Shown here in pieces: positions 1 through 10,892 of a DNA stretch of 64,000 nt. This DNA is from Mobilicoccus pelagius NBRC 104925 (GTDB lineage Bacteria > Actinomycetota > Actinomycetes > Actinomycetales > Dermatophilaceae). Location of the stretch: NCBI RefSeq assembly GCF_000247995.1, contig NZ_BAFE01000061.1, forward strand, positions 1-64,000, written 5' to 3'. How positions within the stretch are numbered: the first letter of the stretch is position 1; each line of letters begins with the position of its first letter. The notes below the pieces were generated by a model. The model was not told the DNA's origin. It saw nothing but the letters and a program-made list of their open reading frames with translations, and did not search any database. A program made the position numbers and the translations under genes.

Positions 1-1096
1 GGGCCTGTTCGATCGGGTCGAGCAGAAGCTCGAACGCGTCGTCAACGGCGCTTTCGCGCGCGCGTTCAAGGCGGAGGTGCAACCCGTCGAGATCGCCTCC
101 GCGATGCGGCGCGCGATGGACGACCGTGCCGCCGTCGTCGGTCACGGACGCACCGTCGTCCCCAACTCGTTCACCATCGAGCTCGCCCCCACCGACTACG
201 AGCGCCTCCACGACTACGAGGACGTGCTCCACACCGAACTCCTCGCCTCCGTCGAGGAGCACGCCGAGTCGCAGGGGTACACCCCCGGCGGTCCCCTCTT
301 CGTCGACTTCGTCGACCGCGACGACCTCGACACGGGCGTCTTCCGCGTCGTCCCCACGAGTTCGCGTGCCCCGCAGCCCGCACCACGCACCCACGCGGGC
401 CCCCACGCGCCGCGCAACGAGATGATCCTCCCGCAGGCCAGCTCCCCCGCTCAGGGCGACGTCGGCCTCGCCGGCAGTGCCGCTGCGGCCGCCACGGCCG
501 CAGCCGCGGGCACCGCCGCCGCCGCACGCGCGGGAGGCCTCCCCGTCGGGGCCCCCGCTCCCGGGTCCGCACCCGGAGCAGCGTCGACCCCCCGACGCGA
601 GGAGGACGAGGAGGCCCGCCGAGCCCGCGAGGCCCAGCGCGCCCGCGACCTCGCCGCCTGGGGCGACGACGAGGACGACGACCCCCGCGCCGGGTACGAC
701 GAGGCGGCCGACGACCCCTGGGCCGGCCAGGCCCCCCGCCATCCCGCCCCGGCCACCGCGCGCCATGACACCGTCCCCGCCGGGCCCGCCCCCATCGGAC
801 GCCGACCGTGGCTCGAACTCGGCACGGACTCCTACCCGCTCCTCTCCGCCATCACGATCGTCGGCCGGGACCCCTCCGCCGACATCACGCTCGACGACAC
901 CGGCGTGAGCCGCCGCCACTGCGAGATCCGCGTCACCCACGACGGCCCCCACCTCCTCGCGAGCATCCGCGACCTCGGCTCCACCAACGGCACCTACCTC
1001 AACGGCGAACGTCTCACCACGGCACGCCTCGCCGAGGGCGACCGCATCACCCTCGGCCGCACGAGCCTGGTCGTCCGCCTCGGAGGACGCCGATGA
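1..1096 (+). CDS. fhaA: FhaA, FHA-domain protein of cell-wall control (5' end cut by one base or two)
   Basis: Phosphothreonine-reading adaptor of the PknA/PknB system. The reading frame opens at base 2 with GLFDRVEQKLE, which is how FhaA proteins begin after the initiator Met, so base 1 is probably the last base of ATG and only that codon is cut off. The N-terminal FhaA/DUF3662 domain covers residues 1 to about 120. It is followed by an Ala/Pro-rich, then acidic linker (about 160-270) and a C-terminal FHA domain (about 271-364) with the GRD, SRRH and GSTNGT signature residues. The stop overlaps the ATG of the next gene (ATGA). In mycobacteria FhaA binds the pseudokinase part of MviN and PbpA; a split version of that partner lies at 60.6-64 kb here. 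Confidence 0.93.
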   Translation, partial: GLFDRVEQKLERVVNGAFARAFKAEVQPVEIASAMRRAMDDRAAVVGHGRTVVPNSFTIELAPTDYERLHDYEDVLHTELLASVEEHAESQGYTPGGPLFVDFVDRDDLDTGVFRVVPTSSRAPQPAPRTHAGPHAPRNEMILPQASSPAQGDVGLAGSAAAAATAAAAGTAAAARAGGLPVGAPAPGSAPGAASTPRREEDEEARRAREAQRARDLAAWGDDEDDDPRAGYDEAADDPWAGQAPRHPAPATARHDTVPAGPAPIGRRPWLELGTDSYPLLSAITIVGRDPSADITLDDTGVSRRHCEIRVTHDGPHLLASIRDLGSTNGTYLNGERLTTARLAEGDRITLGRTSLVVRLGGRR

Positions 1097-1566
1097 GCGA
1101 ACTGACCCTCGCCGTCGTACGACTCGGGCTCCTCGCCATCATGTGGCTGTTCGTCTTCAGCATCGTCGGCGTCATCCGGAGCGACCTCTACGGCACCCGC
1201 ATCGTCCAGAAGGGCGAAGGTGGGCGCCGTCGCGTCCGCCCCACCGAGAACGCGCCCCGCCTCCGCGGCCGTCGTCCGTTCTCCGTCCTCGTCGTCGTCG
1301 AGGGCGCCCTCCGCGGCTCCACCGCCCCCCTCAAGGAGTCCGGCGTCCTCCTCGGTCGCAACCCCGAGTGCACCCTCGTCATCGACGACGACTACGCCTC
1401 CGGTCGCCACGCCCGCGTCTACGCCGACGACGCCTCCTGGTACGTCGAGGACCTCGGCTCCACCAACGGCACGTTCGTCGACGGCCGCCGCATCACCGAG
1501 CCCACCCCCCTCAAGGAGGGCACCCAGCTGCGCATCGGCACCACCGTCCTCGAACTGGGCCGGTGA
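1093..1566 (+). CDS. fhaB: FhaB/FipA-type membrane-anchored FHA protein
   Basis: 157-residue protein with one N-terminal membrane helix (about residues 4-24), a short basic stretch and a C-terminal FHA domain (about 65-157) with GRNPEC, SGRH and GSTNGTF motifs. FhaB/FipA homologues bind phosphothreonine on FtsZ/FtsQ-linked partners and act in cell division. The ATG overlaps the fhaA stop by 4 bases and the gene ends overlapping the possible GTG of the phosphatase gene, so it is translationally coupled within the fha-pst-rod-pbp-pkn operon. Order and length match the mycobacterial gene. Confidence 0.93.
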   Translation: MSELTLAVVRLGLLAIMWLFVFSIVGVIRSDLYGTRIVQKGEGGRRRVRPTENAPRLRGRRPFSVLVVVEGALRGSTAPLKESGVLLGRNPECTLVIDDDYASGRHARVYADDASWYVEDLGSTNGTFVDGRRITEPTPLKEGTQLRIGTTVLELGR

Positions 1567-1568
1567 CG

Positions 1569-2818
<1,250 letters not shown>

Positions 2819-2822
<4 letters not shown>

Positions 2823-4195
2823 CGACCGTCAGCCAGTTCGTGCCCCGCACCCGCCGCAACGTCGAGCTCGCGCTCCTCGTCTTGGCCGTCGCGATCGTCC
2901 TCCTCGCGTACGTGGCGGTCGGTCTCGGCGTCGACGGGACCGTCCCCCTCGACCTCGCCACGCACGCCGGCACCCTCCTCGCCATCGCGGTGAGCCTCCA
3001 CCTCGTGCTCCGGTGGCGGGCGTCCTACGCCGACCCCCTCATGCTCCCGATCGCCGTGCTCCTCAACGGGCTCGGCCTCGTGATGATCCACCGCCTCGAC
3101 CTCGCCAAGGGCCCCGACAGCGGCATGGCCTCCCGCCAGGTCATGTGGAGCGCCCTCGCCGTGGCCGGCGCGATCGCGGTCCTCGTCCTCCTGCGCGACC
3201 ACCGCCGCCTCCGCCGGTACACGTACACGATCATGGCTGCGGGCCTGCTGTTCCTCCTGCTGCCCCTCGTGCCGTTCCTCGGCCGCTCCGTCTACGGCGC
3301 GCGCATCTGGATCGGCATCGGCCCGTTCTCGTTCCAGCCGGGCGAGGTCGCGAAGATCCTCCTCACGATCTTCTTCGCCGGATACCTCGTCCAGACCCGA
3401 GACGCCCTGGCCCTCGTCGGCCGCAAGGTCCTCGGCCTCTCCCTGCCACGCGCCCGCGACCTCGGCCCCATCCTCATCGCGTGGATCGCGAGCCTCCTCG
3501 TCCTCGTCCTCGAGCGTGACCTCGGCTCCTCGCTGCTGTTCTTCGGGCTCTTCGTCGCGATGCTCTACGTCGCCACCGAACGACTCAGCTGGATCGCCAT
3601 CGGCCTCACCCTCTTCGCGGGCGGCTGCTGGCTCGCCTACCTCCTCTTCGACCACGTGCAGCAGCGCGTCATGTTCTGGCTCGACCCCTGGTCGCAGGAG
3701 GCCCTCGCGCAGAGCGACCAGCTCGTCCGCGGACTCATGGGCATGGGCGCAGGCGGACTCCTCGGCACCGGTCTCGGGCGCGGCCACCCGTACCTCACGT
3801 ACTTCGCCGAGTCCGACTTCATCGTCCCCAGCTTCGCCGAGGAGCTCGGCCTCGTCGGCCTCTTCGCGATCCTCGTCCTCTACGGCCTCCTCGTCGAACG
3901 GGGCCTGCGCACCGCGCTCGGCACCCGCGACGGGTTCGGCAAGCTCCTCGCCACCGGCCTGTCGTTCTCCATCGCGTTGCAGGTGTTCGTCGTCGTCGGC
4001 GGCGTCACCCGCGTCATCCCCCTCACCGGCCTCACGACGCCGTTCCTCTCCCAGGGCGGCTCGTCCCTCCTCGCCAACTGGGCCATCGTCGCGATCCTCC
4101 TGCGCATCAGCGACCACGCCCGACGCCCCGTCCCCCCGGCGCGGCCCGTGGCCCCGGCGACGCCCGCCGCAGGACAGCAGACGGTGACGCCGTGA
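2819..4195 (+). CDS. rodA: FtsW/RodA/SpoVE family glycosyltransferase (RodA)
   Basis: SEDS-family peptidoglycan polymerase with about 12 membrane helices over 458 residues. SEDS signatures are visible: GARIWIGIGPFSFQPGE (extracellular loop and Pro-Gly-Glu), LERDLGSSLLF, and the C-terminal TGLTTPFLSQGGSS motif. The partner transpeptidase gene pbpA follows directly, which in Actinobacteria marks the elongation-type RodA-PbpA pair rather than FtsW-FtsI. The start is GTG, overlapping the pstP stop by 4 bases; the gene overlaps pbpA by 4 bases. Confidence 0.94.
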
Positions 4196-5646
4196 ACAAC
4201 CCGATCCGTCGCCTCGCGCTCGTCATCGCGCTCATGTTCACGTCGTTGCTCCTGGCCTCGACGTGGATCCAGTTCTTCACCGCCGACGACCTCCGCGACA
4301 AACCCGGCAACCGTCGCACCCTCCTCGCGACGTACAGCCGCGAACGGGGCCAGATCCTCGTCGGCAACCAGGCCGTCGCCCGCAGCGAGAAGACCGACGA
4401 CGAGTTCGTCTACCAGCGCAGCTACCCCCAGGGCTCCACCTACAGCCACGTCACGGGCTACCACTCGTTCGTGTACGGCGCAGGTGGCGGCCTGGAGAGC
4501 GCCGCAGACAAGCTCCTCACCGGCGACGACCCCCGTCTGTTCTTCCGCCGCCTCGGCGACGTCCTCACCGGCCGTCAGCCGAGCGGCATCAACCTCGAAC
4601 TCACCATCGACCCGCGTGCCCAGAAGGCCGCCGAGGAGGGCCTCGGCGACCAGCGTGGCGCCGTCGTCGCGCTCGACCCCCGCACCGGCGCGATCCTCGC
4701 CCTCGTGAGCCACCCCGAGTACGACCCCAACGCCCTCGCCGGTCATGACAGCAGCGAGGTCCAGCAGGCGTGGAAGCGCCTGGGCGACGACCCGGGACGT
4801 CCTCTCGTCGACCGCGCCATCGCCGGCGACACCTACCCGCCCGGATCGGTGTTCAAGGTCGTCACGGCCGCCGCCGCCCTCGAGTCGGGCCGCTACTCCG
4901 AGCAGTCCCGCCTCGCCGGGCCCGCACGCCTCCGCCTGCCGCAGACGACGATCGACCTGCCCAACGCCGGCGGTGGCCCCTGCGACGGCGGCACCGTCAC
5001 CCTCACCCGCGCCCTCGCCAAGTCGTGCAACACCGCCTTCGCGGGCCTCGGCATGGATCTCGGCGCCCAGTCGCTCCGCGACCAGGCCGCCAAGTTCGGG
5101 TTCGGTGCCTCGCTCTCCATCCCCATGGCCGTCACCCCCTCCCGCGTCCCCGAGGACATGAACGAGCCGCAGGAGGCGCTCTCCGCCATCGGCCAGTACG
5201 ACGTCCGCGTCACCCCCCTGCAGGTCGCGATGGTCGCCGCCGCCGTCGGCAACGAGGGCAAGGTCATGCAGCCCTACCTCGTGCGACAGACGCGAGGCTC
5301 CGACCTCGCCGTCGTCGACCAGACCCGCCCCACCGAGCTCGGGCGCGCCGTCTCGACCGACACCGCCGCCGCCCTCACCCGGATGATGACCGCCGTCGTC
5401 ACCGAGGGCACCGGCACCCGCGCCCGCATCGACGGGGTGCGGGTCGCCGGCAAGTCGGGCACCGCCGAACACGGCGAGGGCCGCCCGCCCCACGCCTGGT
5501 TCATGTCGTTCGCGCCCGCGGACGATCCGAAGATCGCCGTCGCCGTCGTCGTGGAGGACGGCGGCAATGCCGGTAGTGAAGCGGCCGGAGGACGGGTCTC
5601 CGCGCCGATCGCCCGCGACGTGATGAAAGCTGTGATCGCCCCATGA
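4192..5646 (+). CDS. pbpA: PbpA, class B penicillin-binding protein
   Basis: Peptidoglycan DD-transpeptidase partner of RodA. A single N-terminal membrane anchor (about residues 6-26) is followed by the PBP dimer region and the transpeptidase domain with all three active-site motifs: SVFK (Ser about 219), SCN (about 278) and KSGT (about 421). At 484 residues it has the usual length of actinobacterial PbpA. It starts with GTG inside the end of rodA and its stop overlaps the ATG of pknA, so it belongs to the same coupled operon. Regulation through PknA/PknB and FhaA is known for homologues. Confidence 0.95.
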   Translation: MNNPIRRLALVIALMFTSLLLASTWIQFFTADDLRDKPGNRRTLLATYSRERGQILVGNQAVARSEKTDDEFVYQRSYPQGSTYSHVTGYHSFVYGAGGGLESAADKLLTGDDPRLFFRRLGDVLTGRQPSGINLELTIDPRAQKAAEEGLGDQRGAVVALDPRTGAILALVSHPEYDPNALAGHDSSEVQQAWKRLGDDPGRPLVDRAIAGDTYPPGSVFKVVTAAAALESGRYSEQSRLAGPARLRLPQTTIDLPNAGGGPCDGGTVTLTRALAKSCNTAFAGLGMDLGAQSLRDQAAKFGFGASLSIPMAVTPSRVPEDMNEPQEALSAIGQYDVRVTPLQVAMVAAAVGNEGKVMQPYLVRQTRGSDLAVVDQTRPTELGRAVSTDTAAALTRMMTAVVTEGTGTRARIDGVRVAGKSGTAEHGEGRPPHAWFMSFAPADDPKIAVAVVVEDGGNAGSEAAGGRVSAPIARDVMKAVIAP

Positions 5647-7277
5647 AGTTCCAGACCGGCGCCGTCTTCGGCAACCGCTACACCCTCGGCGAGCGCATCG
5701 CGGTCGGAGGGATGGGCGAGGTGTGGGAGGCCACCGACCAGGTGCTCGGCCGCATCGTCGCGATCAAGCTCCTCAGCCCGGCCCTCGCCGACCAGTCGGG
5801 CTTCGAGCAACGGTTCCGGGAGGAGGCGCGCAACACCGCCGCGCTCTCCCACCCCAACATCGCCGCGGTCTACGACTACGGCGAGGACGCGGGGGCGAAC
5901 TGGCTCGTCATGGAGCTCGTCAAGGGCGAGCCCCTCTCCCAGCTCATCTCCGACCAGGGGCCCCTCGGCCCCGAGCGCACGATCTCGGTGATCTCCCAGG
6001 CCGCGCACGCCCTCCAGGCGGCGCACGACCGCGGTGTCATCCACCGCGACGTCAAGCCCGCGAACATCCTCGTCAAGCCGAGCGGTGAGGTGAAGCTCAC
6101 CGACTTCGGCATCTCTCGCGCGACCGACGCCGCCCCCATCACCCGCACCGGCGAGGTCATGGGCACGGCCCAGTACATCTCGCCCGAGCAGGCCACCGGG
6201 CAGGCCGTCTCGCCCGCGAGCGACATCTACGCCCTCGGCTGCGTCGCCTACGAGATGCTCACGGGTCGGCGCCCGTTCGACGAGGGATCCCCCGTCGCGA
6301 CCGCGATGGCGCACGTGACGACCCCGCCACCGCCACTGCCCGACACGGTGCCCCCCGCGCTCGCGCACGTCGTCATGTCGTGCCTCGCGAAGGACCCCGC
6401 GAACCGGCCGGCGAGCGCCCGGGCCCTCGCCGACACCCTCCGGGGTGCCCCCACCAGCGGGTTCCCCGTGACGTCGCCGATGGCGGCCGTCACCGAACGT
6501 CTCGACCCCTCCTCCACCCGCGTGGCGCCGCGGGCGACACCGCCTCGCGGCCCGCGGCAGGACCCGCGGACCCGTGCCGGCGCATCCGTGCCCGCCGAGG
6601 ACGAGGAACGCCGCCACGTCAACCCGATGCTGTGGGCGATCCCCCTCATCGTCCTCCTCGCGGCCCTCGCGTTCTTCGCCGCGCGGGCACTCGGCGGTGG
6701 CGACGACGACGCACCGAAGCCGGCACCGACGACGGCCACCTCCACGGCGACACCGTCGGAGACCTCCACCTCGGAGGAGACGGCCTCCGAGCCGAGAGCC
6801 GACACGTCCGTGCAGGTCACGGCCTCCGACTACGTCGGTCTCACCTACGACGACGCGCAGGTCCGACTCAAGGGCCTCGGCCTCTCGGTGACCCGTGAGG
6901 ACGTCGAGGACGCCGCCCCCCGCGGCCAGGTCGTCGGCCTCTCCCCGTCCGGCCGCGTCGCCCAGGGCGCGACGATCGCGCTCCGCGTCTCCACCGGCCC
7001 GGCGATGACCGAGGAACCGCAGAAGCAGCCGACGTCGGCCCCCTCGGAGAGGACGACGACGGAGGCGCCCGAGCAGCAGCAGCCGGAGAAGACGTCCGAA
7101 CCCCCCGAGCAGCCTCCTGCGGAGACCGCGACCCCCGAGGCGCCGCCGGTGACGGGCGCCGAAGGCCGACGCGGCCCGGCCGGTGCGGGGGCCGGTGTTC
7201 CTCGTGACCCCGCGCCCGCCGCCACCCAGGTCGCCGACGCGGGATCCTCCCACCAGTCCGACACCGTCGAGGAGTGA
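5643..7277 (+). CDS. pknA: PknA-type Ser/Thr protein kinase with one PASTA domain
   Basis: Hanks-type kinase domain in residues 1-265: glycine loop GGMGE, VAIK lysine, HRDVKPANI catalytic loop, DFG, and an activation loop ending GTAQYISPEQ. A disordered basic linker, one membrane helix (about 328-347) and one PASTA domain (about 395-460) follow, then a Glu/Pro/Thr-rich tail ending near the stop. Mycobacterial PknA has no PASTA domain, so the single repeat is a difference from that reference. The position after pbpA and 4-base overlap with pknB support the name; the kinase likely controls cell shape and division. Confidence 0.92.
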   Translation: MKFQTGAVFGNRYTLGERIAVGGMGEVWEATDQVLGRIVAIKLLSPALADQSGFEQRFREEARNTAALSHPNIAAVYDYGEDAGANWLVMELVKGEPLSQLISDQGPLGPERTISVISQAAHALQAAHDRGVIHRDVKPANILVKPSGEVKLTDFGISRATDAAPITRTGEVMGTAQYISPEQATGQAVSPASDIYALGCVAYEMLTGRRPFDEGSPVATAMAHVTTPPPPLPDTVPPALAHVVMSCLAKDPANRPASARALADTLRGAPTSGFPVTSPMAAVTERLDPSSTRVAPRATPPRGPRQDPRTRAGASVPAEDEERRHVNPMLWAIPLIVLLAALAFFAARALGGGDDDAPKPAPTTATSTATPSETSTSEETASEPRADTSVQVTASDYVGLTYDDAQVRLKGLGLSVTREDVEDAAPRGQVVGLSPSGRVAQGATIALRVSTGPAMTEEPQKQPTSAPSERTTTEAPEQQQPEKTSEPPEQPPAETATPEAPPVTGAEGRRGPAGAGAGVPRDPAPAATQVADAGSSHQSDTVEE

Positions 7278-9178
7278 GCGTGAACGACCAAACGCGCCTG
7301 CTGGCCGGGCGGTACGAGATGGGTGAACTCATCGGCCGCGGGGGCATGGCAGACGTCCACCTCGGTTACGACACCCGCCTCGGGCGGGAGGTCGCCATCA
7401 AGATCCTCCGCTCCGAGCTCGCCCGTGACCGCTCCTTCCTCATGCGGTTCCGCCGCGAGGCCCAGTCGGCCGCGAGCCTCAACCACCCGAACATCGTCGC
7501 GGTCTTCGACTCCGGCGAGGAGTCGGTGAGCGACTTCGGCGGGGCGCCCGTCTCGGTGCCGTTCATCGTCATGGAGTACGTCCGCGGCCGCACGCTGCGC
7601 GACGTCCTCGCCGAGGACGGCCCGTTCGACCCCTTCGAGGCCGGCCGGGTCATGGCGCAGGTCCTCCGCGCCCTCGACTACAGCCACGACCACGGCATCA
7701 TCCACCGCGACATCAAGCCCGCGAACGTGATGATGGGCCAGAACGGCCAGCCCAAGGTGATGGACTTCGGGATCGCACGGGCCATCGCCGACACCGCCGC
7801 GACGATGACGAACACGAGCGTGGTCGTCGGGACGGCCCAGTACCTCTCCCCCGAACAGGCGCAGGGGCAGGAGGTCGACGCCCGCTCCGACCTCTACTCT
7901 GCCGGGTGCCTGCTCTACGAGCTGATCACGGGTCGGCCGCCGTTCGTCGGTGACAGCCCTGTCGCCATCGCCTACCAGCACGTCGGGGAGCCCCCGCAGC
8001 CGCCCTCGGTCCACGCTGCGGCAATCCCCATCTCCCTCGACGTCGTCGCTCTCCACGCCCTCGCGAAGGACCCGGCGGCGCGGTACCAGAGCGGTGGCGC
8101 CTTCGCCGACGACCTCGACGCCGTCATCACCGGCGGCCCCACCCTCGCCGCCCGGGAGGCCGTCGCCGACGGCCGCCTCGCCGGACGGAGCGAACCCTGG
8201 GACCCGCAGGCGACCGGGTCGACCGCCGTCGTCGTCGACCCGGCTGCGGCCCCGGTGGAGGAGTCTGCCGCCGTGGAGGAGATCGTCGAGGAGGAACCCT
8301 CCGGACGGAGACGTCCGCCCCTGTGGGCGATCGTCACGGCCACGCTCGGCGTGCTCGCTCTCGTCCTCGGCCTCCTGTGGAGCCAGGGCGTGTTCGATCG
8401 CGAACCCGCGCCGGTCGCCGTCCCCGCCGTCGTGGGCGAGACGCAGAAGAAGGCGACGGCGGCGCTCCAGCAGGCCGGGTTCACCGTCCAGAGCCAGTCG
8501 GTGCGCAACAAGGCCAAGGCGGGCCTCGTCGTCGAGCAGCGGCCCGGGGCGCAGAGCATGCAGCCGCCCGGCTCCACGGTGACGCTCCACGTGTCGAGCG
8601 GTCCGGGCGCCGTGACCGTACCCAACCTCGCCAACTACGACCCGCAGTCGGCGTTCACCAAGCTCACCGGTCTGGGACTCGCCCCCGGCGACATCGTCAC
8701 CGTCGACAGCGCGTCCGTCGATCAGGGCAAGGTCGTGTCCACCGACCCCGAGGCAGGCAAGAAGGTCACCCTCGGCTCGGCCGTCGCGCTCAAGGTGAGC
8801 TCCGGCAAGATCACGATGCCCGGCATCGTCGGCATGTCCCGCTCGAACGCGATCGAGAAACTCGCCCGGGCGGGTCTGCGGGGCGAGCCGGTCCAGGTGC
8901 AGAGCACCCGCCGTACGGGAACGGTCGTGTCGCAGGCCTACCCGAAGGGGATGAAGGTGCCGGTGGGCTCGGTCGTGCAGATCTCCGTCGCCGCGCCGAT
9001 GCCCCGTCCGTCCGCGTCGACGACGACGGTGACGGCCACCCCGGACGAACCGCGTCCGACGCGGTCGACGGAGGAACCGAAGCCTTCCGACACGGCCACC
9101 ACGACGGACGAGGAGACCCCCGCCGACCCGGAGACGACCACCCCTTCGGGGGAGGAGGTTTCCCCGCAGGGGGGGTGA
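7274..9178 (+). CDS. pknB: PknB-type Ser/Thr protein kinase with three PASTA domains
   Basis: Transmembrane sensor kinase, 634 residues. The cytosolic kinase domain (about 10-280) carries GRGGMAD, VAIK, HRDIKPANV, DFG and an activation loop with several Thr (TNTSVVVGTAQY). A membrane helix lies at about 350-370, followed by three PASTA repeats (about 376-445, 446-512, 513-575) that in homologues bind muropeptides and lipid II, and a Thr/Glu/Pro-rich tail. GTG at 7274 overlaps the pknA stop; a second GTG six bases on is possible. Last gene of the fhaA operon; it converges on trpG. Confidence 0.95.
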   Translation: MSVNDQTRLLAGRYEMGELIGRGGMADVHLGYDTRLGREVAIKILRSELARDRSFLMRFRREAQSAASLNHPNIVAVFDSGEESVSDFGGAPVSVPFIVMEYVRGRTLRDVLAEDGPFDPFEAGRVMAQVLRALDYSHDHGIIHRDIKPANVMMGQNGQPKVMDFGIARAIADTAATMTNTSVVVGTAQYLSPEQAQGQEVDARSDLYSAGCLLYELITGRPPFVGDSPVAIAYQHVGEPPQPPSVHAAAIPISLDVVALHALAKDPAARYQSGGAFADDLDAVITGGPTLAAREAVADGRLAGRSEPWDPQATGSTAVVVDPAAAPVEESAAVEEIVEEEPSGRRRPPLWAIVTATLGVLALVLGLLWSQGVFDREPAPVAVPAVVGETQKKATAALQQAGFTVQSQSVRNKAKAGLVVEQRPGAQSMQPPGSTVTLHVSSGPGAVTVPNLANYDPQSAFTKLTGLGLAPGDIVTVDSASVDQGKVVSTDPEAGKKVTLGSAVALKVSSGKITMPGIVGMSRSNAIEKLARAGLRGEPVQVQSTRRTGTVVSQAYPKGMKVPVGSVVQISVAAPMPRPSASTTTVTATPDEPRPTRSTEEPKPSDTATTTDEETPADPETTTPSGEEVSPQGG

Positions 9179-9187
9179 CCCCCCGCC
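9166..9187. terminator. possible G/C hairpin between pknB and trpG
   Basis: A run of seven G is separated by TGA from a run of six C, so the stem overlaps the pknB stop codon. It sits between two convergent genes whose stops are only about 33 bases apart and could act in both directions. There is no U tract, so this is a weak call. Confidence 0.4.
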
Positions 9188-9210
9188 ACGGTCACCGCAC
9201 GGCGCCGTCG

Positions 9211-9849
9211 TCACTCCCGGTGGGTGAGGAGGGGGCCGAGGCCTACCGATGCGGGCACCGCGTCCTCGTCCCCGCACATCTCGAGCCACGTCGCGAGCAT
9301 CCGGTGACCGCCCTCGGTGAGGACGCTCTCGGGATGGAACTGGACGCCGTGCAGCGGAAGGTCGCGGTGCCGGATCCCCTGGACGATCCGGCCGCTCGGT
9401 GACTCGACCCAGGCGTTCGCGACGAGTTCGGGCGGCAACGTGCCGTCCTCGATCGCGAGCGAGTGGTATCGGGTCGCGACGAACGGATCGGGCAGCCCGG
9501 CGAGGATCCCCGTGCCGTCGTGGGAGATCGGTGACGTCTTGCCGTGGAGGAGTTCGGGCGCACGCCCGACGACGGCTCCGTACACGGCCGCGAGCGCCTG
9601 GTGGCCGAGGCACACGCCGAGCATCGGCACCTCCTGCTCGCCGCAGGCGCGTACGACGTCCATGGACGCGCCCGCCTCCTCGGGTGCCCCCGGACCAGGG
9701 GAGACGAGGACCCCGTCGTACTCCGCCACGACGGAGACGTCGACGGCGTCGTTGCGGTGCACGTCGCACTCCGCGCCGAGGCTGCGGAGGTAGCCGACGA
9801 TCGTGAACACGAAGCTGTCGTAGTTGTCGACGACGAGGATGCGGCTCAT
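9211..9849 (-). CDS. trpG: Glutamine amidotransferase, anthranilate/aminodeoxychorismate synthase component II
   Basis: Class I glutamine amidotransferase of 212 residues that releases ammonia from glutamine for anthranilate (tryptophan) or 4-amino-4-deoxychorismate (folate) synthesis. It begins MSRILVVDNYDSFVF, has the nucleophile motif GVCLGHQ and the His/Glu motif GVQFHPES. No trp or pab synthase partner is adjacent, so sequence alone does not say which pathway it serves; it may serve both. The gene commonly lies between pknB and crgA in Actinobacteria, as here. The ATG at 9849 fits the conserved N-terminus. Confidence 0.92.
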   Translation of the reverse strand: MSRILVVDNYDSFVFTIVGYLRSLGAECDVHRNDAVDVSVVAEYDGVLVSPGPGAPEEAGASMDVVRACGEQEVPMLGVCLGHQALAAVYGAVVGRAPELLHGKTSPISHDGTGILAGLPDPFVATRYHSLAIEDGTLPPELVANAWVESPSGRIVQGIRHRDLPLHGVQFHPESVLTEGGHRMLATWLEMCGDEDAVPASVGLGPLLTHRE

Positions 9850-9905
9850 GGGGTCCTCACGGGAGGGGCGGGCGGGGGACGTCGACGGTGGTGTCGGCGG
9901 GGTGG

Positions 9906-10679
9906 TCAGGGCCGACCGGACGGGGTGCGGACGGCCGTCGGGGACGCCGTGCCACCCGTGACCGGCCGGGCGTGGACGGGGCGGACGGTACCGGTCGAGG
10001 GCCCGAACGTCACCTCGAGGGTCTCGACGCGGTAGCCCAGGCCGAGCCGGTTGACGTAGTCGCGGTAGACGGCCACGGCGGGGTCGGCGTCGAGTCCGGC
10101 CCGGAGCGCCTTCTGGTCGCCGATGGCGGTGACGACGAACGGTGGCGAGTACACGCGCCCGCCGAGGATGAGGGTGTTGCCGACGCACCGCACGGCGCTC
10201 GTGGAGAGGACGCGCTGGTCCTGGATCGTCATCGCTTCCGCGCCCGCGGCCCACAGGGCGTTGACGACGGCCTGGACGTCCTGCTGGTGGACGACGACGT
10301 CGTCGACGCTCACGCCCTCGGGGAGCGAGGCGGCGTCGAGGCCGGCGTCGTCGAGGGTGACCCGCACGGCGGGCCCGTGCACAGGCGTGAGACCGGCCCG
10401 CTCCTCGAGCTCCTCCTCCTGCTCCCGCAACGTCCGCAGCGTCGCACCGCCGGGCAGTGCCTGCTCCTGAGCGGCGATCTCGCGGCGGAGGACGTCGTTG
10501 CGGTGGGCGTCACGGGCGACCTCGGCCTCCCGGGCGTGGATGAGGGCCGGCAGGTCGGGGCGGTCACCACGCAGGTCGGTGCCGCGCGCCGTGGTGGCGC
10601 TCGTCGCGAAGAGGAGACCGGCCGCACCGGTGACGAGGGGCACGATCCAGGTCCACACCGAACGGGGGCACGGGGTCAT
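9906..10679 (-). CDS. DUF881 family membrane-anchored protein
   Basis: 257 residues with one N-terminal membrane helix (WTWIVPLVTGAAGLLFATS), a coiled-coil stretch of about 60 residues rich in Arg/Glu (roughly 45-105) and the conserved DUF881 core with the segment GAEAMTIQDQRV and TAIGDQKAL. The biochemical role of DUF881 is not known. Homologues sit beside crgA/trpG or in sporulation-like septal clusters (the B. subtilis relative is YlxW/YlxX), so a septum-linked role is an inference. It is followed 56 bases later by trpG on the same strand, so they may be cotranscribed. The Pro/Arg-rich tail is not conserved-looking. Confidence 0.85.
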   Translation of the reverse strand: MTPCPRSVWTWIVPLVTGAAGLLFATSATTARGTDLRGDRPDLPALIHAREAEVARDAHRNDVLRREIAAQEQALPGGATLRTLREQEEELEERAGLTPVHGPAVRVTLDDAGLDAASLPEGVSVDDVVVHQQDVQAVVNALWAAGAEAMTIQDQRVLSTSAVRCVGNTLILGGRVYSPPFVVTAIGDQKALRAGLDADPAVAVYRDYVNRLGLGYRVETLEVTFGPSTGTVRPVHARPVTGGTASPTAVRTPSGRP

Positions 10680-10892
10680 CGATGTCCTCTCCGGCGCCGG
10701 GGCGCGCGTGGGGTGGGCGGTCGGTCGAGGGCGGGTCGTGGGTCCGCCGCGTGGATCGGTCGGTCGGGCGGCGGCGACCCGTGGGGCGGCATGGCGATGC
10801 CTCGTCCGCACAGTATGAGGCCCTACCCTGGATCGACGGGCGGGGCGTGGCCGCCTCCGCCGCACCGGATGTCGAGACGCCAGGAGACGCAC

